Assembly: GCA_003666325.1 (NCBI GenBank)
Contig: QPIL01000117.1
Coordinates: forward strand, 1-64,000
Source: Methylococcales symbiont of Iophon sp. n. MRB-2018
GTDB taxonomy: Bacteria; Pseudomonadota; Gammaproteobacteria; Methylococcales; Methylomonadaceae
DNA length: 64,000 bases
Direction: 5' to 3'
Part shown: positions 46,276 to 57,024 of the stretch, piece by piece
Position numbering within the stretch: position 1 is the stretch's first letter
Layout: every line of letters starts with the position of its first letter
Translations under genes and position numbers: made by a program
Notes under the pieces: model-generated
Told to the model about the DNA's origin: nothing
The model's input: the letters and a program-made list of their open reading frames with translations, nothing else
The model's database searches: none

Positions 46276-46660
46276 TGGTGGAGGCGGCGGGAATTGAACC
46301 CGCGTCCGTAAGCACTCCGCTTAAAGGTCTACATGCTTATCTCGCTCTTTTAATTTAGCTAATAGCTACCCGACGAGCCAAGAAAACTATCAGCGATTTC
46401 GATTAGTTTAGCGTTTTGGACTCCGAACTAAGCCCTGACGCGATCTTATGTTAAGTGACTTCTGAGCGTCTTTTCCGAAGAATAAACTCTACACGCATAA
46501 GCACATATAGTCAGAAGAATGGTGCTGTATTTAAGCAGCTAAAGCCATTGAGTAGTTTTCGTCATTTGCGAATACTTTAATGTCAGTAGATTTTACGTGG
46601 TGTACTGTCCACGGCATGCACTCCAAGTTTTGCTACCCACGTCGAAGCCAAGTCGCCCCC
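46276..46660 (-). ncRNA. ssrA: Transfer-messenger RNA (tmRNA)
   Basis: The minus strand starts GGGGGCGACTTGGCTTCGAC at 46660 and ends with GGTTCGATTCCCGCCGCC then TCCACCA at 46276, the universal tmRNA ends that fold into the tRNA-like domain. The tag reading frame (46569 down to 46531) encodes ANDENYSMALAA followed by TAA, the gammaproteobacterial ANDENY type. The 385-nt length is normal. tmRNA with SmpB releases stalled ribosomes and tags the product for proteolysis. The encoded CCA end is present. Confidence 0.97.
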
Positions 46661-46670
46661 GTGTTTGTTC

Positions 46671-46700
46671 ATTTTACAATAATAAATAAAATAATGTCAT
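46671..46700 (-). promoter_or_regulatory. Promoter of ssrA
   Basis: On the minus strand ATGACA (46695-46700) and TAAAAT (46671-46676) are 18 bp apart, each 5 of 6 to consensus, with TG before the -10. The mature tmRNA 5' end is 10 nt downstream. Confidence 0.65.
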
Positions 46701-46706
46701 TAAAAT

Positions 46707-47050
46707 TAGCCAACTCTTAAAAAAACCATAACAATTTTATTTATATAATAAACCCAACAAAAACCATAGAAAAATCAACCAGTATTTGGTAAAATAATGC
46801 CTATTTCTTAGTCGTTTTTCTGATAAAACATACTAACAAAATCAACCTCAACCACAGAGCAACTAAACCTCTTTCATTCAGAGTTATTTGTTGAACATGG
46901 CATAAGAGCCGCATTACTCTCCGTCATTCTTGCATGTTCTAAGCAGAAACTCAGGTCTTTAAAATGAGATTCCCGATAACAGACTTAGGGAATGACGTGT
47001 GGTAACAGAGGTTCCAGTTACCTGAGTCTTGAGTCCTGAGTCCTGAGCCC
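46707..47050 (+). repeat. Family 1 repeat, copy 5, with about 4 heptads
   Basis: Starts TTAGCCAACTCTTAAAAA directly behind the ssrA -35 box and runs through AACCAGTATTTGGTAAAATA, TTCAGAGTTATTTGTTGAAC, GCATGTTCTAAGCAGAAAC and GGAATGACGTGTGG to CCAGTTACC, then TGAGTCT, TGAGTCC, TGAGTCC, TGAGCCC. The right end has no inverted terminus. The copy is more diverged than copies 1, 2 and 4. It separates ssrA from the 3' end of mltB. Confidence 0.88.
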
Positions 47051-47082
47051 ATGGAAATGCGACCGTATTTTCAGTATATTTA

Positions 47083-48117
47083 TCATTTGGCTGTTTCTGC
47101 CGTTTCTGCCTTTTTAGTTGGTTTATTTTCAGTCAGCAATAACTGTTTTTGTTTGTAAACAGCTTCACTCAATTGATAGACAGCCATGGCATATAAGGGG
47201 CTATGATTGTAGCGGGTAATCACATAAAAATTGTGCAAGCCTACCCATAAATCATTGTTTTTCTCTTGCTTATATTCTAATAACTTTACTGTTTCCTTAG
47301 CATCAATATTATCTTCTGAGCTGATTGATAAGGACTGTAATTCTGCCCAGCTTTTATCGGGTTTTAAGCCTTTGGATAATCCCTGTTGAAACGACTCTCC
47401 CTGTGCAATCACCGGAAAAGTAATAGCATCGCCTTTACGCCAATGATGTTTCACAAAATAATTAGCCACACTTGCAATAGCATCAGCTGGGTTTGTCCAA
47501 ATATCTCTTTTCCCATCTTCTTCAAAATCTGCCGCATAGGCTCTATAACTGCTGGGCATAAACTGTGGGATACCCATTGCACCAGCATAAGAACCCGTTG
47601 GTTGTAATGGGTCCATTTTTTCTTCTTGACAAAGTAGTAAAAAGTTTTCTAGCTCACTGAGAAAAAACCGACTCCTTTTAGGATAAGTAAAACCCAATGT
47701 GGCTAAAGCATCAATCACTCGGTGATGCCCTGTGTTAGCACCATAAAGGGTTTCAACGCCTATAACAGCTACAATTATTTCAGCAGGAACGCCATATTCA
47801 GCTTCAACTTCTGTTAATGCTTTGTCATTTTCTTGCCAAAACTTCACTCCACTCTTAATACGTGCATTTTGCATAAAAATTTTTCTATATTTATACCACG
47901 GCATCCCTTCTGCCGGTCTTTGCATGGCTTTAATAATATTCTGTTTAATATCAACAGATTTAAACAATTGCTTTATCTTTGCCCCATCAAATTGATGCTG
48001 AGATGTCATTGTTTCTACAAAACGGTTGAAAATCTCTGTTTCTTCCACTCCGGCTAAGGTATGGCTACCTGACAACATGCCACACATAAGCAAAAAACTG
48101 TTTATTATATTTTTCAT
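47083..48117 (-). CDS. mltB: Lytic murein transglycosylase B
   Basis: This 344-residue protein has a signal sequence (FLLMCGMLSGSHTLA) and the MltB (SLT 3) domain: VPAEIIVAVIGVETLYGANT with catalytic Glu, LATLGFTYPKRSRFFLSELE, PTGSYAGAMGIPQFMPSSYR and ANYFVKHHWRKGD. No lipobox cysteine at the cleavage site is clear, although a Cys (MCGML) lies within the hydrophobic stretch. It cleaves peptidoglycan to 1,6-anhydro products in the periplasm. It is the last gene of the mre/mrd operon, 6 bp after rodA. Its C-terminus is Lys/Glu-rich. Confidence 0.93.
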   Translation of the reverse strand: MKNIINSFLLMCGMLSGSHTLAGVEETEIFNRFVETMTSQHQFDGAKIKQLFKSVDIKQNIIKAMQRPAEGMPWYKYRKIFMQNARIKSGVKFWQENDKALTEVEAEYGVPAEIIVAVIGVETLYGANTGHHRVIDALATLGFTYPKRSRFFLSELENFLLLCQEEKMDPLQPTGSYAGAMGIPQFMPSSYRAYAADFEEDGKRDIWTNPADAIASVANYFVKHHWRKGDAITFPVIAQGESFQQGLSKGLKPDKSWAELQSLSISSEDNIDAKETVKLLEYKQEKNNDLWVGLHNFYVITRYNHSPLYAMAVYQLSEAVYKQKQLLLTENKPTKKAETAETAK

Positions 48118-48123
48118 AATTAT

Positions 48124-49254
48124 TTAGCTTGGTAAAAATTTTCTATGGGTATGGATTGACATTAAAATGCCAAATCCTGCTAACAATGTCACCATGGATG
48201 TACCTCCATAGCTGATTAAAGGAAGTGGTACTCCGACCACGGGTAAAACACCAATAACCATTCCAATATTAACAAATACGTAGACAAAAAAGGTAAAGGT
48301 CAGGCTTCCTGCCAGTAATCTATTATAGGTGTCTTGTGCTTGCACGGCGATATATAAACAGCGACTAATAATCAATAAATAAAGTATTAATAAGCCTAAA
48401 CAACCTGACAAGCCAAATTCTTCAGCAAAAACAGCAAAAATAAAATCAGTGGAACTTTCTGGTAAAAAATCCAACTTTGATTGAGTACTACCCAGCCAAC
48501 CTTTGCCATGCATCCCCCCCGAACCTATGGCTATTTTTGACTGGATAATATGATAACCTCTACCCATAGGGTCTGCCTCAGGGTTTAATAAAGTTAAGAC
48601 TCTGCCTTTTTGATAGTCTTTCATAAAATGCCATAACACAGGTGTCAATGAGGCTAAGACAGCACAAGTAGCCATTATAAATCGATAAGATAAACCGGAA
48701 AAAAACAACACGGCAGCACCCGAGCTTGCGACTAATAATGATGTTCCCAGATCTGGCTGTTTTGCAATCAATACTGTAGGGATGATAATCATAAGCCCTG
48801 CCAGCATCAACTGTTTGGGTTTGGGCGGTAAAGAATATCTAGATAAAAACCAGGCTATCATCATCGGCGTTGTTATTTTGATCATTTCTGACGGTTGAAA
48901 CCGAAAAAAACCTAAATCCAACCATCGTTGTGCCCCTTTTCCTACTAAACCCACGAACAAAACAGCAATAAGTAATAAAACACCCAAAATATATAATAAT
49001 GCAGAGTGTCTATAAAACTGTCGTGGATTGATATGTGCTAAAACAATCATTAAAACAAAAGCAACACCAATACGTGTTGCCTGCCGTATTAAGACAGTAA
49101 TATTTTGTCCACTTGCACTGTATAAAATGAGAAAACTTAATGCACAAGCTAAAATCAAACCAATAAATAAAGGGATATCTATATGCAATTTCCGTAAAAT
49201 AGTGCCAATAACTGAGGGCGGGTGAAATTGCTCTCCTTTAGTTTCAGAGATCAA
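48124..49254 (-). CDS. rodA: Rod-shape peptidoglycan polymerase RodA
   Basis: This 376-residue SEDS-family membrane protein has RWLDLGFFRFQPSEMIKITT, KQPDLGTSLLVASSGAAVLF, the QSKIAIGSGGMHGKGWLGST loop, LDFLPESSTDFIFAVFAEEF and the terminal LPLISYGGTSMVTLLAGFG. It polymerises lipid II during elongation with PBP2. Its start overlaps the mrdA stop by 4 bp. Confidence 0.96.
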   Translation of the reverse strand: MISETKGEQFHPPSVIGTILRKLHIDIPLFIGLILACALSFLILYSASGQNITVLIRQATRIGVAFVLMIVLAHINPRQFYRHSALLYILGVLLLIAVLFVGLVGKGAQRWLDLGFFRFQPSEMIKITTPMMIAWFLSRYSLPPKPKQLMLAGLMIIIPTVLIAKQPDLGTSLLVASSGAAVLFFSGLSYRFIMATCAVLASLTPVLWHFMKDYQKGRVLTLLNPEADPMGRGYHIIQSKIAIGSGGMHGKGWLGSTQSKLDFLPESSTDFIFAVFAEEFGLSGCLGLLILYLLIISRCLYIAVQAQDTYNRLLAGSLTFTFFVYVFVNIGMVIGVLPVVGVPLPLISYGGTSMVTLLAGFGILMSIHTHRKFLPS

Positions 49255-51110
49255 CAGTCTCTCCTATTACATAGTGATGCCGAGCTTAAATATTGGCGCA
49301 TTATTTTGCCAGCAATGGGTGCTGCGACTGAGCCGCCATGTCCCCCATTTTCAACAATGACAGCCACTGCGATTTGTGGTTCTGATGCGGGAGCAAATGC
49401 CATAAATAAAGCATGATCTTTTAATTTTTTATCCAAGCCTTCTTCTTCATATTTTTCTTCTTGCTTCACGGTAAAAACCTGGGCTGTTCCTGTTTTACCT
49501 GCTATTTGATAATCGATTCCCTCACGTAATGTTCTTGCAGTGCCGCGAGCACCATGAATTACATTAACCATGGCAGAAATGATATCCTCAACATTTTTTT
49601 CCTTTAAGTTTATTTGTGTCTCCTCTGTAGATGAATGCGTCGAAGTATAATTTGAATTATCTATTCGAGCAGCTAGGTGGGGTGACACTACTTTTCCTTT
49701 GTTAGCTAATGTTGCCGTCGCTCTAGCTAGTTGTAAAGGTGTCACCTGAATGAACCCTTGACCAATACCAGTTATTAATGTCTCACCAGGGTACCACGGC
49801 AGGTTTCTATTTTTTCTTTTCCATGCTTTTGATGGCAACAACCCGGCTTTTTCTCCAACTAAATCAATGCCTGTTTTCTGACCAAAACCAAACTGTTGAA
49901 GAAAATCATGCATTTTGTCTATGCCCAAAGTTCTGGCTAAATTATAAAAATAGACATCACATGATTGAGTAACTGCATCATTTAAGTCAACTAAACCATG
50001 CCCCCATTTTTTCCAGTCTCTATATTTATGCTTGAATTTCGGTAATTGATAAAATCCAGGACAAAAAAGTTTATGTTTAAATTCAGTGACATTATATTCC
50101 ATCCCCGCTAAACCCAAAAAAGGCTTAATTGTTGACCCTGGCGGATATTGCCCTTTCAATGCACGATTAAATAAAGGCTGATCCACTGACTGCTGAAATT
50201 CATTGTACGCTTTTTGACTAATCCCATAGACAAAAGGGTTTGGATCAAACCCAGGTCGACTGACAAATACTAAGACACCACCTGTTTTTATTTCTATGGC
50301 AACAACTGCACCGTTCTGTCCTTCTAAAGCATTATATGCAGTTTTCTGCAAATCAATATCCAGTGTTAAATATATATCAGCACCTGGAATGGGGTCATCA
50401 GAAGCAATGGTTTTAACGGCTCTTCCTTGTGCGTTGGTTTCTATTTCTGCATAACCAGTTTGTCCGTGTAATTGCGATTCATAGGTTTTTTCAATACCAA
50501 TTTTTCCGATATGATGTGTTCCTCTGTATTGAGCAACAGACAAACTTTTTAATTCCTTTTCGTTAATACGCCCCACATATCCAACTACATGAGCGGTTAA
50601 TAACCCATAGCGATAATGTCTAAGCAATCGCGCATGAACATCTACTCCTGGAAAATAAGGTCTTACCACGGAAAAGGTAGCAACTTCTTTATCCGTTAAA
50701 CGCAGCAATAAAGGAATACTGGAAAAATGCTTTTCTCTTTTTTTCTGTTTTAAAAATTGTGCTATTTTCTCATCAGAAATATTCAACAGTGCTTGCAACC
50801 TTAGCAAGGTATTATCCAAGTCTTTAATCTGTTCAGGAACCAGCTCCAAACTATAAGAAGGGATATTTTCAGCTAAAACACGTCCTTCTCTATCGTATAT
50901 TATGCCCCGCGTTGGAGATAATGGCAGGCTCTTAATCCTGTTGGACTTAGCCATCGTTGAATAATGCTCATGTCCTGTGATTTGCAAATAGATTAATCGT
51001 GCGACCAATCCAACCATGACAAACAAAATAAAAACAAAAATTGCAACGACTCGACTTAAAAAAATCTGATTCTCTACTAATGGGTCTTTTATCGCATATA
51101 TCCGAACCAT
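49251..51110 (-). CDS. mrdA: Elongation transpeptidase PBP2 (MrdA)
   Basis: This 619-residue class B penicillin-binding protein has an N-terminal anchor (IFVFILFVMVGLVARLIYL), SPTRGIIYDREGRVLAENIP, and the transpeptidase motifs SxxK in PPGSTIKPF (about residue 329), SxD in TQSCDVYF and KTGTAQVF (about 540). It cross-links lateral-wall peptidoglycan with RodA. It follows mreD with a 1-bp overlap. Confidence 0.96.
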   Translation of the reverse strand: MVRIYAIKDPLVENQIFLSRVVAIFVFILFVMVGLVARLIYLQITGHEHYSTMAKSNRIKSLPLSPTRGIIYDREGRVLAENIPSYSLELVPEQIKDLDNTLLRLQALLNISDEKIAQFLKQKKREKHFSSIPLLLRLTDKEVATFSVVRPYFPGVDVHARLLRHYRYGLLTAHVVGYVGRINEKELKSLSVAQYRGTHHIGKIGIEKTYESQLHGQTGYAEIETNAQGRAVKTIASDDPIPGADIYLTLDIDLQKTAYNALEGQNGAVVAIEIKTGGVLVFVSRPGFDPNPFVYGISQKAYNEFQQSVDQPLFNRALKGQYPPGSTIKPFLGLAGMEYNVTEFKHKLFCPGFYQLPKFKHKYRDWKKWGHGLVDLNDAVTQSCDVYFYNLARTLGIDKMHDFLQQFGFGQKTGIDLVGEKAGLLPSKAWKRKNRNLPWYPGETLITGIGQGFIQVTPLQLARATATLANKGKVVSPHLAARIDNSNYTSTHSSTEETQINLKEKNVEDIISAMVNVIHGARGTARTLREGIDYQIAGKTGTAQVFTVKQEEKYEEEGLDKKLKDHALFMAFAPASEPQIAVAVIVENGGHGGSVAAPIAGKIMRQYLSSASLCNRRDC

Positions 51111-51598
51111 TATCTAATTTGTCCCAAAATACGAATAAAACGTAGTGTCATATATATGAACGACCAAAATAATGCACCGATAAGCACTGGCATCCAAAAT
51201 ATTAAGGTAAATTGCGTGATGCTGTTTATACTCTCTATCCAAAAAATCATTATTTGAGAAAATAACAAACTTAAAAAAATAAATAATGATTGCTGTAGCA
51301 AAGAATATTGTCGTAATCGTTTATGTAATTTTAAGCAGGTAAAACTAATTAAAGAATAGATTAATGCTTGTTGCCCTAGCAAACGCCCTGTTAATACATC
51401 AATGATTAAACCTACTAACCATGCATTAAACACGCCTATTCTTTCTGGTATAGCCATGTTCCAGTAGATTAAAGTTAATAGCACCCAGTCTGGATTCAAG
51501 CGGCTTAAATAATCAGGTAAAGGCATTATTTTTAAAACCATTGCGAATATTAAAGTAACAATATATCCGTGTAATTTTTGTTTTTTATTCGCTAGCAT
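51110..51598 (-). CDS. mreD: Rod shape-determining protein MreD
   Basis: This 162-residue membrane protein has five to six hydrophobic segments, a PLPDYLSRLNPDWVLLTLIYW motif split over the first loops and AWLVGLIIDVLTGRLLGQQAL, the conserved core of MreD. It overlaps mreC by 14 bp. MreD belongs to the MreBCD elongasome. Confidence 0.93.
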   Translation of the reverse strand: MLANKKQKLHGYIVTLIFAMVLKIMPLPDYLSRLNPDWVLLTLIYWNMAIPERIGVFNAWLVGLIIDVLTGRLLGQQALIYSLISFTCLKLHKRLRQYSLLQQSLFIFLSLLFSQIMIFWIESINSITQFTLIFWMPVLIGALFWSFIYMTLRFIRILGQIR

Positions 51599-52463
51599 TT
51601 ACATCTTCTGGAATTTCTTCTGGAAAGATAAGTGGCACAGGTGTGGAATCGCTCCAAACAATCAATAGTTCGCGACTTTGATCTAACTTTGCTTGGGGGA
51701 TAGCATAAATATCTGCAAAGGGTTTATTAGGCTGAACCGAGAAACCTCCCACAACTGCAACTGGATAACCCTGAGGAAAAGTCCCGCCCAACCCTGAAGT
51801 AACGAGTAAATCACCTGGTAAAATATCTGCATTATTAGGTAAAAAAGGTAACTTCAAACGATCAAGCTGTCCACTGCCAATCGCTATGGTTCTTAACCCG
51901 TTTCGATTGACTTGAACTGGAATAGCATGGCTAGGGTCAGTAATTAGCATAACCTCTGAGCTTAACGGCAAAGAACGAATAACCTGCCCAACGACGCCAT
52001 TTGCATCTAATACAGGCTGTTTAACACCTACACCAAAGCGCGAACCTTTATTGACTACCACCAAATGCTCATACGGTACCAGATTAACTGAAAGTAATTC
52101 AGCGACCAAAACCTGTTCACCCAATTTGAATGAGTTTTCCAATAATGCACGTAATCGAATATTTTCATATTCTAATGCTTCATATTTGAGCAGTTTTATA
52201 CTAAAAAACAGTTGTTTACGACGTAAGTTTACATTTTCTTCTTTTAGCTGGCTGTATGAAATTGCAGTATCAAATAGTTCTTCAGTCAATTCAACAGGCA
52301 AACTGACCAATAATTGTATGGGATAAACAAGCACTGACAATAAAGAACGTGCTTTATCCATACTCGAACTACGATGCTCTATAGCCAGTAAAATGACAGA
52401 GACTAAAACAACAATAAGTAACCGTGTGTTTAAAGAAGACCCTGTTGCGAATAAAAGTTTTAT
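51585..52463 (-). CDS. mreC: Rod shape-determining protein MreC, inferred AUA start
   Basis: ATG 52361 begins in the middle of the family sequence: the 34 codons upstream are open and encode KLLFATGSSLNTRLLIVVLV then a hydrophobic stretch and AIEHRSSS, the expected MreC N-terminus with its single membrane anchor. A TAA lies two codons before the codon ATA at 52461-52463, and no ATG, GTG or TTG occurs between. ATA stands where MreC proteins have the initiator (M-K-L-L-F), with GAGG about 8 nt upstream. With this start the protein has 292 residues; the periplasmic beta domain has PVLDANGVVGQV and GLGGTFPQGYPVAVV. A sequencing error or real AUA initiation are both possible. Confidence 0.9.
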   Translation of the reverse strand: MKLLFATGSSLNTRLLIVVLVSVILLAIEHRSSSMDKARSLLSVLVYPIQLLVSLPVELTEELFDTAISYSQLKEENVNLRRKQLFFSIKLLKYEALEYENIRLRALLENSFKLGEQVLVAELLSVNLVPYEHLVVVNKGSRFGVGVKQPVLDANGVVGQVIRSLPLSSEVMLITDPSHAIPVQVNRNGLRTIAIGSGQLDRLKLPFLPNNADILPGDLLVTSGLGGTFPQGYPVAVVGGFSVQPNKPFADIYAIPQAKLDQSRELLIVWSDSTPVPLIFPEEIPEDVNASE

Positions 52464-52628
52464 AACTTAACCTCTGTTATTGAATCATTATTTGGCATTT
52501 TGCAATAAACAATAGTCCCACTTTTTCCCCATATTCTGCGTTGCATAAATTGTTGCCTAGTTTACTATGCACTAATTTATGTGCTTTCAATAGGTAAAAA
52601 ATTAGTTAAATTAATTATACTTAGGTAC

Positions 52629-53708
<1,080 letters not shown>

Positions 53709-53789
53709 CTACTACTTTAACAATCAAGCGAGTATTTGAGCAAGATATAAAGTATCATATTTAGAAAATAGTATTATTTGTGAGCAATA

Positions 53790-54077
53790 ATGACCTTGAA
53801 TACTGAACAAGTAAAAAAAATCGCCTACCTTGCAAGACTCGGTATTGATGAGAAAGATATTGATACATACGCTAGAGATTTATCTAATATTCTGGATTTA
53901 ATGACTCAAATGAGTGCAACCAACACTGATGAAGTACAACCTATGGCTCACCCCTTGGATAAAAAACAACGCTTACGTGCAGATGCTGTTCTTGAAATTG
54001 ACCAACGAGAAAGTTTTCAATCTATTGCCCCTCAAGTGGATTCTGGACTTTACTTGGTTCCTAAAGTTTTGGACTAA
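53790..54077 (+). CDS. gatC: Asp/Glu-tRNA amidotransferase subunit C
   Basis: This 95-residue protein has the GatC pattern VKKIAYLARLGIDEKDIDTY, LSNILDLMTQMSATNTDEVQ, PMAHPLDKKQRLRADAV and a final YLVPKVLD. It stabilises the GatAB complex that converts Glu-tRNA(Gln) and Asp-tRNA(Asn) to the amides. First gene of gatCAB; 6 bp before gatA. Confidence 0.95.
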   Translation: MTLNTEQVKKIAYLARLGIDEKDIDTYARDLSNILDLMTQMSATNTDEVQPMAHPLDKKQRLRADAVLEIDQRESFQSIAPQVDSGLYLVPKVLD

Positions 54078-54083
54078 GTTATC

Positions 54084-55541
54084 ATGCACAATAAAACAAT
54101 TACCGAACTTTCTAAAGCGTTACGTGAAAAGGAATTTTCCAGCGTAGAACTTACTCAAAGTTATTTAGATCGTATAAAAAAACATAATGCACTTAACAGT
54201 TTCATCACCATTGATGAAGAGCTGGCTCTTGAAGGTGCAAAAGTGGCTGACACTATTTTAGCCAATACCAATACCAATACCAATCTATTAACAGGCATCC
54301 CCATTGCCCAGAAAGATATTTTTTGCACGCAAGGTGTTAAAACATCTTGTGGTTCAAAAATGCTTGATAATTTTATCTCTCCCTATAATGCAACTGTCGT
54401 CGAAAACTTCAACAATGCAGGAGCAGTGATGCTAGGCAAACTGAATATGGACGAATTTGCCATGGGTTCCTCCAATGAAACCAGCTTTTATGGTTCGGTG
54501 CAAAACCCATGGAATACCCGCTGTGTTCCTGGCGGTTCTTCAGGTGGTTCGGCATCAGCTGTTGCAGCGCGCTTGACACCAGCTGCAACCGGCACTGATA
54601 CTGGCGGATCAATTCGTCAACCTGCTTCGTTTTGTGGAATTACTGGGCTAAAACCTACTTATGGAAGAGTATCGCGTTATGGCATGATAGCTTTTGCATC
54701 TAGTTTAGATCAGGCTGGCCCAATGACTCGTTCAGTTGAAGATGCAGCACTATTATTACAAACCATGTCAGGCTTTGATACTAAAGACTCTACTAGCATA
54801 GACATACCTGTTCCCAATTATTCAGCCAGTTTAAATAATAATCTTGAAGGTTTAAAAATAGGTCTGCCTAAAGAATTTTTTAGTGAAGGGCTAAACAATG
54901 ACGTAGCTCAAACTATAGAGTCTGCTATTAATGAGTACCGTAAAATGGGCGCCGAAATAAAAGAAGTGTCATTGCCTCACATGAAATTATCGATCCCCGT
55001 TTATTACGTTATTGCACCTGCTGAATGCTCAGCCAATCTATCCCGTTTTGATGGCGTTCGCTTTGGGTATCGCTGCCCTGAGCCAAAAGACCTTAATGAC
55101 TTATATATCCGCTCTCGTGGTGAGGCCTTCGGTGACGAAGTTAAACGTCGAATTTTAATGGGTACTTATGCCTTGTCAGCGGGATATTATGACGCTTATT
55201 ACATAAAGGCACAAAAAGTACGCCGACTCATTAGTGAAGATTTTAAACAGGCTTTTGCAGAAGTCGATGTACTTATGGGACCTGTATCACCTTCACCCAC
55301 ATTTGGTCTTGGTGAAAAAACAGCCGACCCTATCGAGATGTATCTTGCAGATATTTACACTATTGCTGTCAATCTTGCTGGATTACCAGCCATTTCGATT
55401 CCAGCAGGTTTTGCTGATGAAAAACCCGTTGGCTTACAAATTATTAGTAATTATTTCACCGAGCCACATTTATTAAATATCGCACACAAATTTCAACAAA
55501 CAACACACTGGCACCAGCTATCCCCTAAAGGTTTTGAATAA
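54084..55541 (+). CDS. gatA: Asp/Glu-tRNA amidotransferase subunit A
   Basis: This 485-residue amidase has the Ser-cisSer-Lys triad: [17 protein letters not shown] (Lys), [15 protein letters not shown] and [17 protein letters not shown] (Ser residues). It releases ammonia from glutamine for GatB. A small Asn-Thr repeat (ANTNTNTN) occurs near residue 65. It ends 10 bp before the gatB ATG. Confidence 0.96.
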   Translation: MHNKTITELSKALREKEFSSVELTQSYLDRIKKHNALNSFITIDEELALEGAKVADTILANTNTNTNLLTGIPIAQKDIFCTQGVKTSCGSKMLDNFISPYNATVVENFNNAGAVMLGKLNMDEFAMGSSNETSFYGSVQNPWNTRCVPGGSSGGSASAVAARLTPAATGTDTGGSIRQPASFCGITGLKPTYGRVSRYGMIAFASSLDQAGPMTRSVEDAALLLQTMSGFDTKDSTSIDIPVPNYSASLNNNLEGLKIGLPKEFFSEGLNNDVAQTIESAINEYRKMGAEIKEVSLPHMKLSIPVYYVIAPAECSANLSRFDGVRFGYRCPEPKDLNDLYIRSRGEAFGDEVKRRILMGTYALSAGYYDAYYIKAQKVRRLISEDFKQAFAEVDVLMGPVSPSPTFGLGEKTADPIEMYLADIYTIAVNLAGLPAISIPAGFADEKPVGLQIISNYFTEPHLLNIAHKFQQTTHWHQLSPKGFE

Positions 55542-55551
55542 GGAATATAGA

Positions 55552-56982
55552 ATGGAATGGGAAACAGTCATTGGCTTAGAAATTCATGCTCAATTAGCAA
55601 CTAAGTCTAAAATATTTTCATCTGCATCTACAGCTTATGGCGCCGAACCTAATACTCAAGCTTGCGCTATTGACCTTGGCTTACCAGGGGTATTGCCTGT
55701 ATTGAATCAAGAAGTAGTCCGAATGGCAGTGAAATTTGGTATGGCTATTGATGCCAAAATTGCCCCTTATTCAGTTTTTGCCAGAAAAAATTATTTTTAC
55801 CCTGACCTACCCAAAGGTTACCAAATCAGTCAAATGGATCACCCTATTGTTGGCACAGGTCATCTTGATATTGAAGTTGATGGCTCAAATAAACGAATTG
55901 GCATTACTCGCGCTCATTTAGAAGAAGATGCCGGCAAGTCTTTACATGAAAATTTTCCTGACTCCACTGGGATCGACCTTAATCGTGCTGGAACACCTCT
56001 ATTAGAAATCGTTTCCGAACCTGACATGCGTTCGGCTCAGGAAGCCGTTGCCTATATGCGAAAAATACATGAGCTGGTGCAATATCTAGAAATATGTGAT
56101 GGCAACATGCAAGAAGGCTCTTTTCGTTGTGATGCCAATGTTTCAATTCGCCCTAAAGGTCAGAAAACATTAGGTACCCGCGCAGAATTAAAAAATATAA
56201 ATTCGTTTAAATTCGTAGAAAAAGCTATCAATATTGAAGTAGGAAGGCAAATCGATATTCTTGAGGGTGGAGGCACTGTTATACAAGAAACACGTTTATA
56301 TGATGCCGATAAAAATAAAACTCGGTCTATGCGTAGCAAAGAAGAAGCCAATGATTATCGCTACTTTCCAGACCCAGATCTGCTTCCCGTGGAAATTACC
56401 AACGAGTTATACCAACAAGTTAGAACCGAATTACCTGAATTACCTAGCGCAAAAAGACTTCGCTTTCAAAAGCAGTACCAACAAGATGAAGAAATCTCCA
56501 CAACACTGACATCCTCTCGTCAACTAGCAGATTATTATGAAGGCGTAGTCAAAACATCCGAATGTGATGCTAAACTTTGTTCCAACTGGGTTAGTGGAAC
56601 TTTCCTTGGCGCTTTGAATAAAGCTGGATTAGAAATAAATGAATCACCTGTTAATTATGAACGTTTAGCAGGTTTAATAAAACGCATTGCAGACCAGACC
56701 ATTTCAGGAAAAATTGCTAAACAGGTTTTTGAAGAGCTATGGAATAATAATGCCACTGCAGATGAAATAATTGAAAAACAAGGCTTGAAACAAATCACTG
56801 ACAGTAAAGAAATTGAAACCCTTATTGATAAAATAATCGCCGACAACCCTAAACAGGTTGAGCAGTATTTAAGCGGTAAAGATAAAGTCTTTGGGTTTTT
56901 TGTAGGTCAAACAATGAAGGCCAGCCAAGGTAAAGCCAGCCCTAGGGAAGTAAATAAAATACTAAAAAACAAACTCAAGTAA
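55552..56982 (+). CDS. gatB: Asp/Glu-tRNA amidotransferase subunit B
   Basis: From ATG 55552 this is 476 residues starting [15 protein letters not shown], the canonical GatB start, preceded by AAGGAA at good spacing; a TTG at 55534 is an in-frame alternative overlapping gatA. Further motifs: [42 protein letters not shown] and [12 protein letters not shown], plus a C-terminal YqeY-like helical domain. It phosphorylates and amidates the misacylated tRNA. Confidence 0.96.
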   Translation: MEWETVIGLEIHAQLATKSKIFSSASTAYGAEPNTQACAIDLGLPGVLPVLNQEVVRMAVKFGMAIDAKIAPYSVFARKNYFYPDLPKGYQISQMDHPIVGTGHLDIEVDGSNKRIGITRAHLEEDAGKSLHENFPDSTGIDLNRAGTPLLEIVSEPDMRSAQEAVAYMRKIHELVQYLEICDGNMQEGSFRCDANVSIRPKGQKTLGTRAELKNINSFKFVEKAINIEVGRQIDILEGGGTVIQETRLYDADKNKTRSMRSKEEANDYRYFPDPDLLPVEITNELYQQVRTELPELPSAKRLRFQKQYQQDEEISTTLTSSRQLADYYEGVVKTSECDAKLCSNWVSGTFLGALNKAGLEINESPVNYERLAGLIKRIADQTISGKIAKQVFEELWNNNATADEIIEKQGLKQITDSKEIETLIDKIIADNPKQVEQYLSGKDKVFGFFVGQTMKASQGKASPREVNKILKNKLK

Positions 56983-56989
56983 AACTATT

Positions 56990-57020
56990 AAGAGTTAACC
57001 GTAACCTCAGATTAACTCTT
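56990..57020. terminator. Shared terminator between gatB and fimV
   Basis: AAGAGTTAA (56990-56998) pairs perfectly with TTAACTCTT (57012-57020) in the 42-bp gap between two convergent genes. T-runs are short on both sides, so its strength is moderate. Confidence 0.55.
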
Positions 57021-57024
57021 TGTA

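Noticed and set aside
46276..46340. A possible tRNA gene ending in CCA on the minus strand
   Set aside because: The tRNA-like end belongs to tmRNA: the matching 5' part lies at 46660 and the tag frame is in between.
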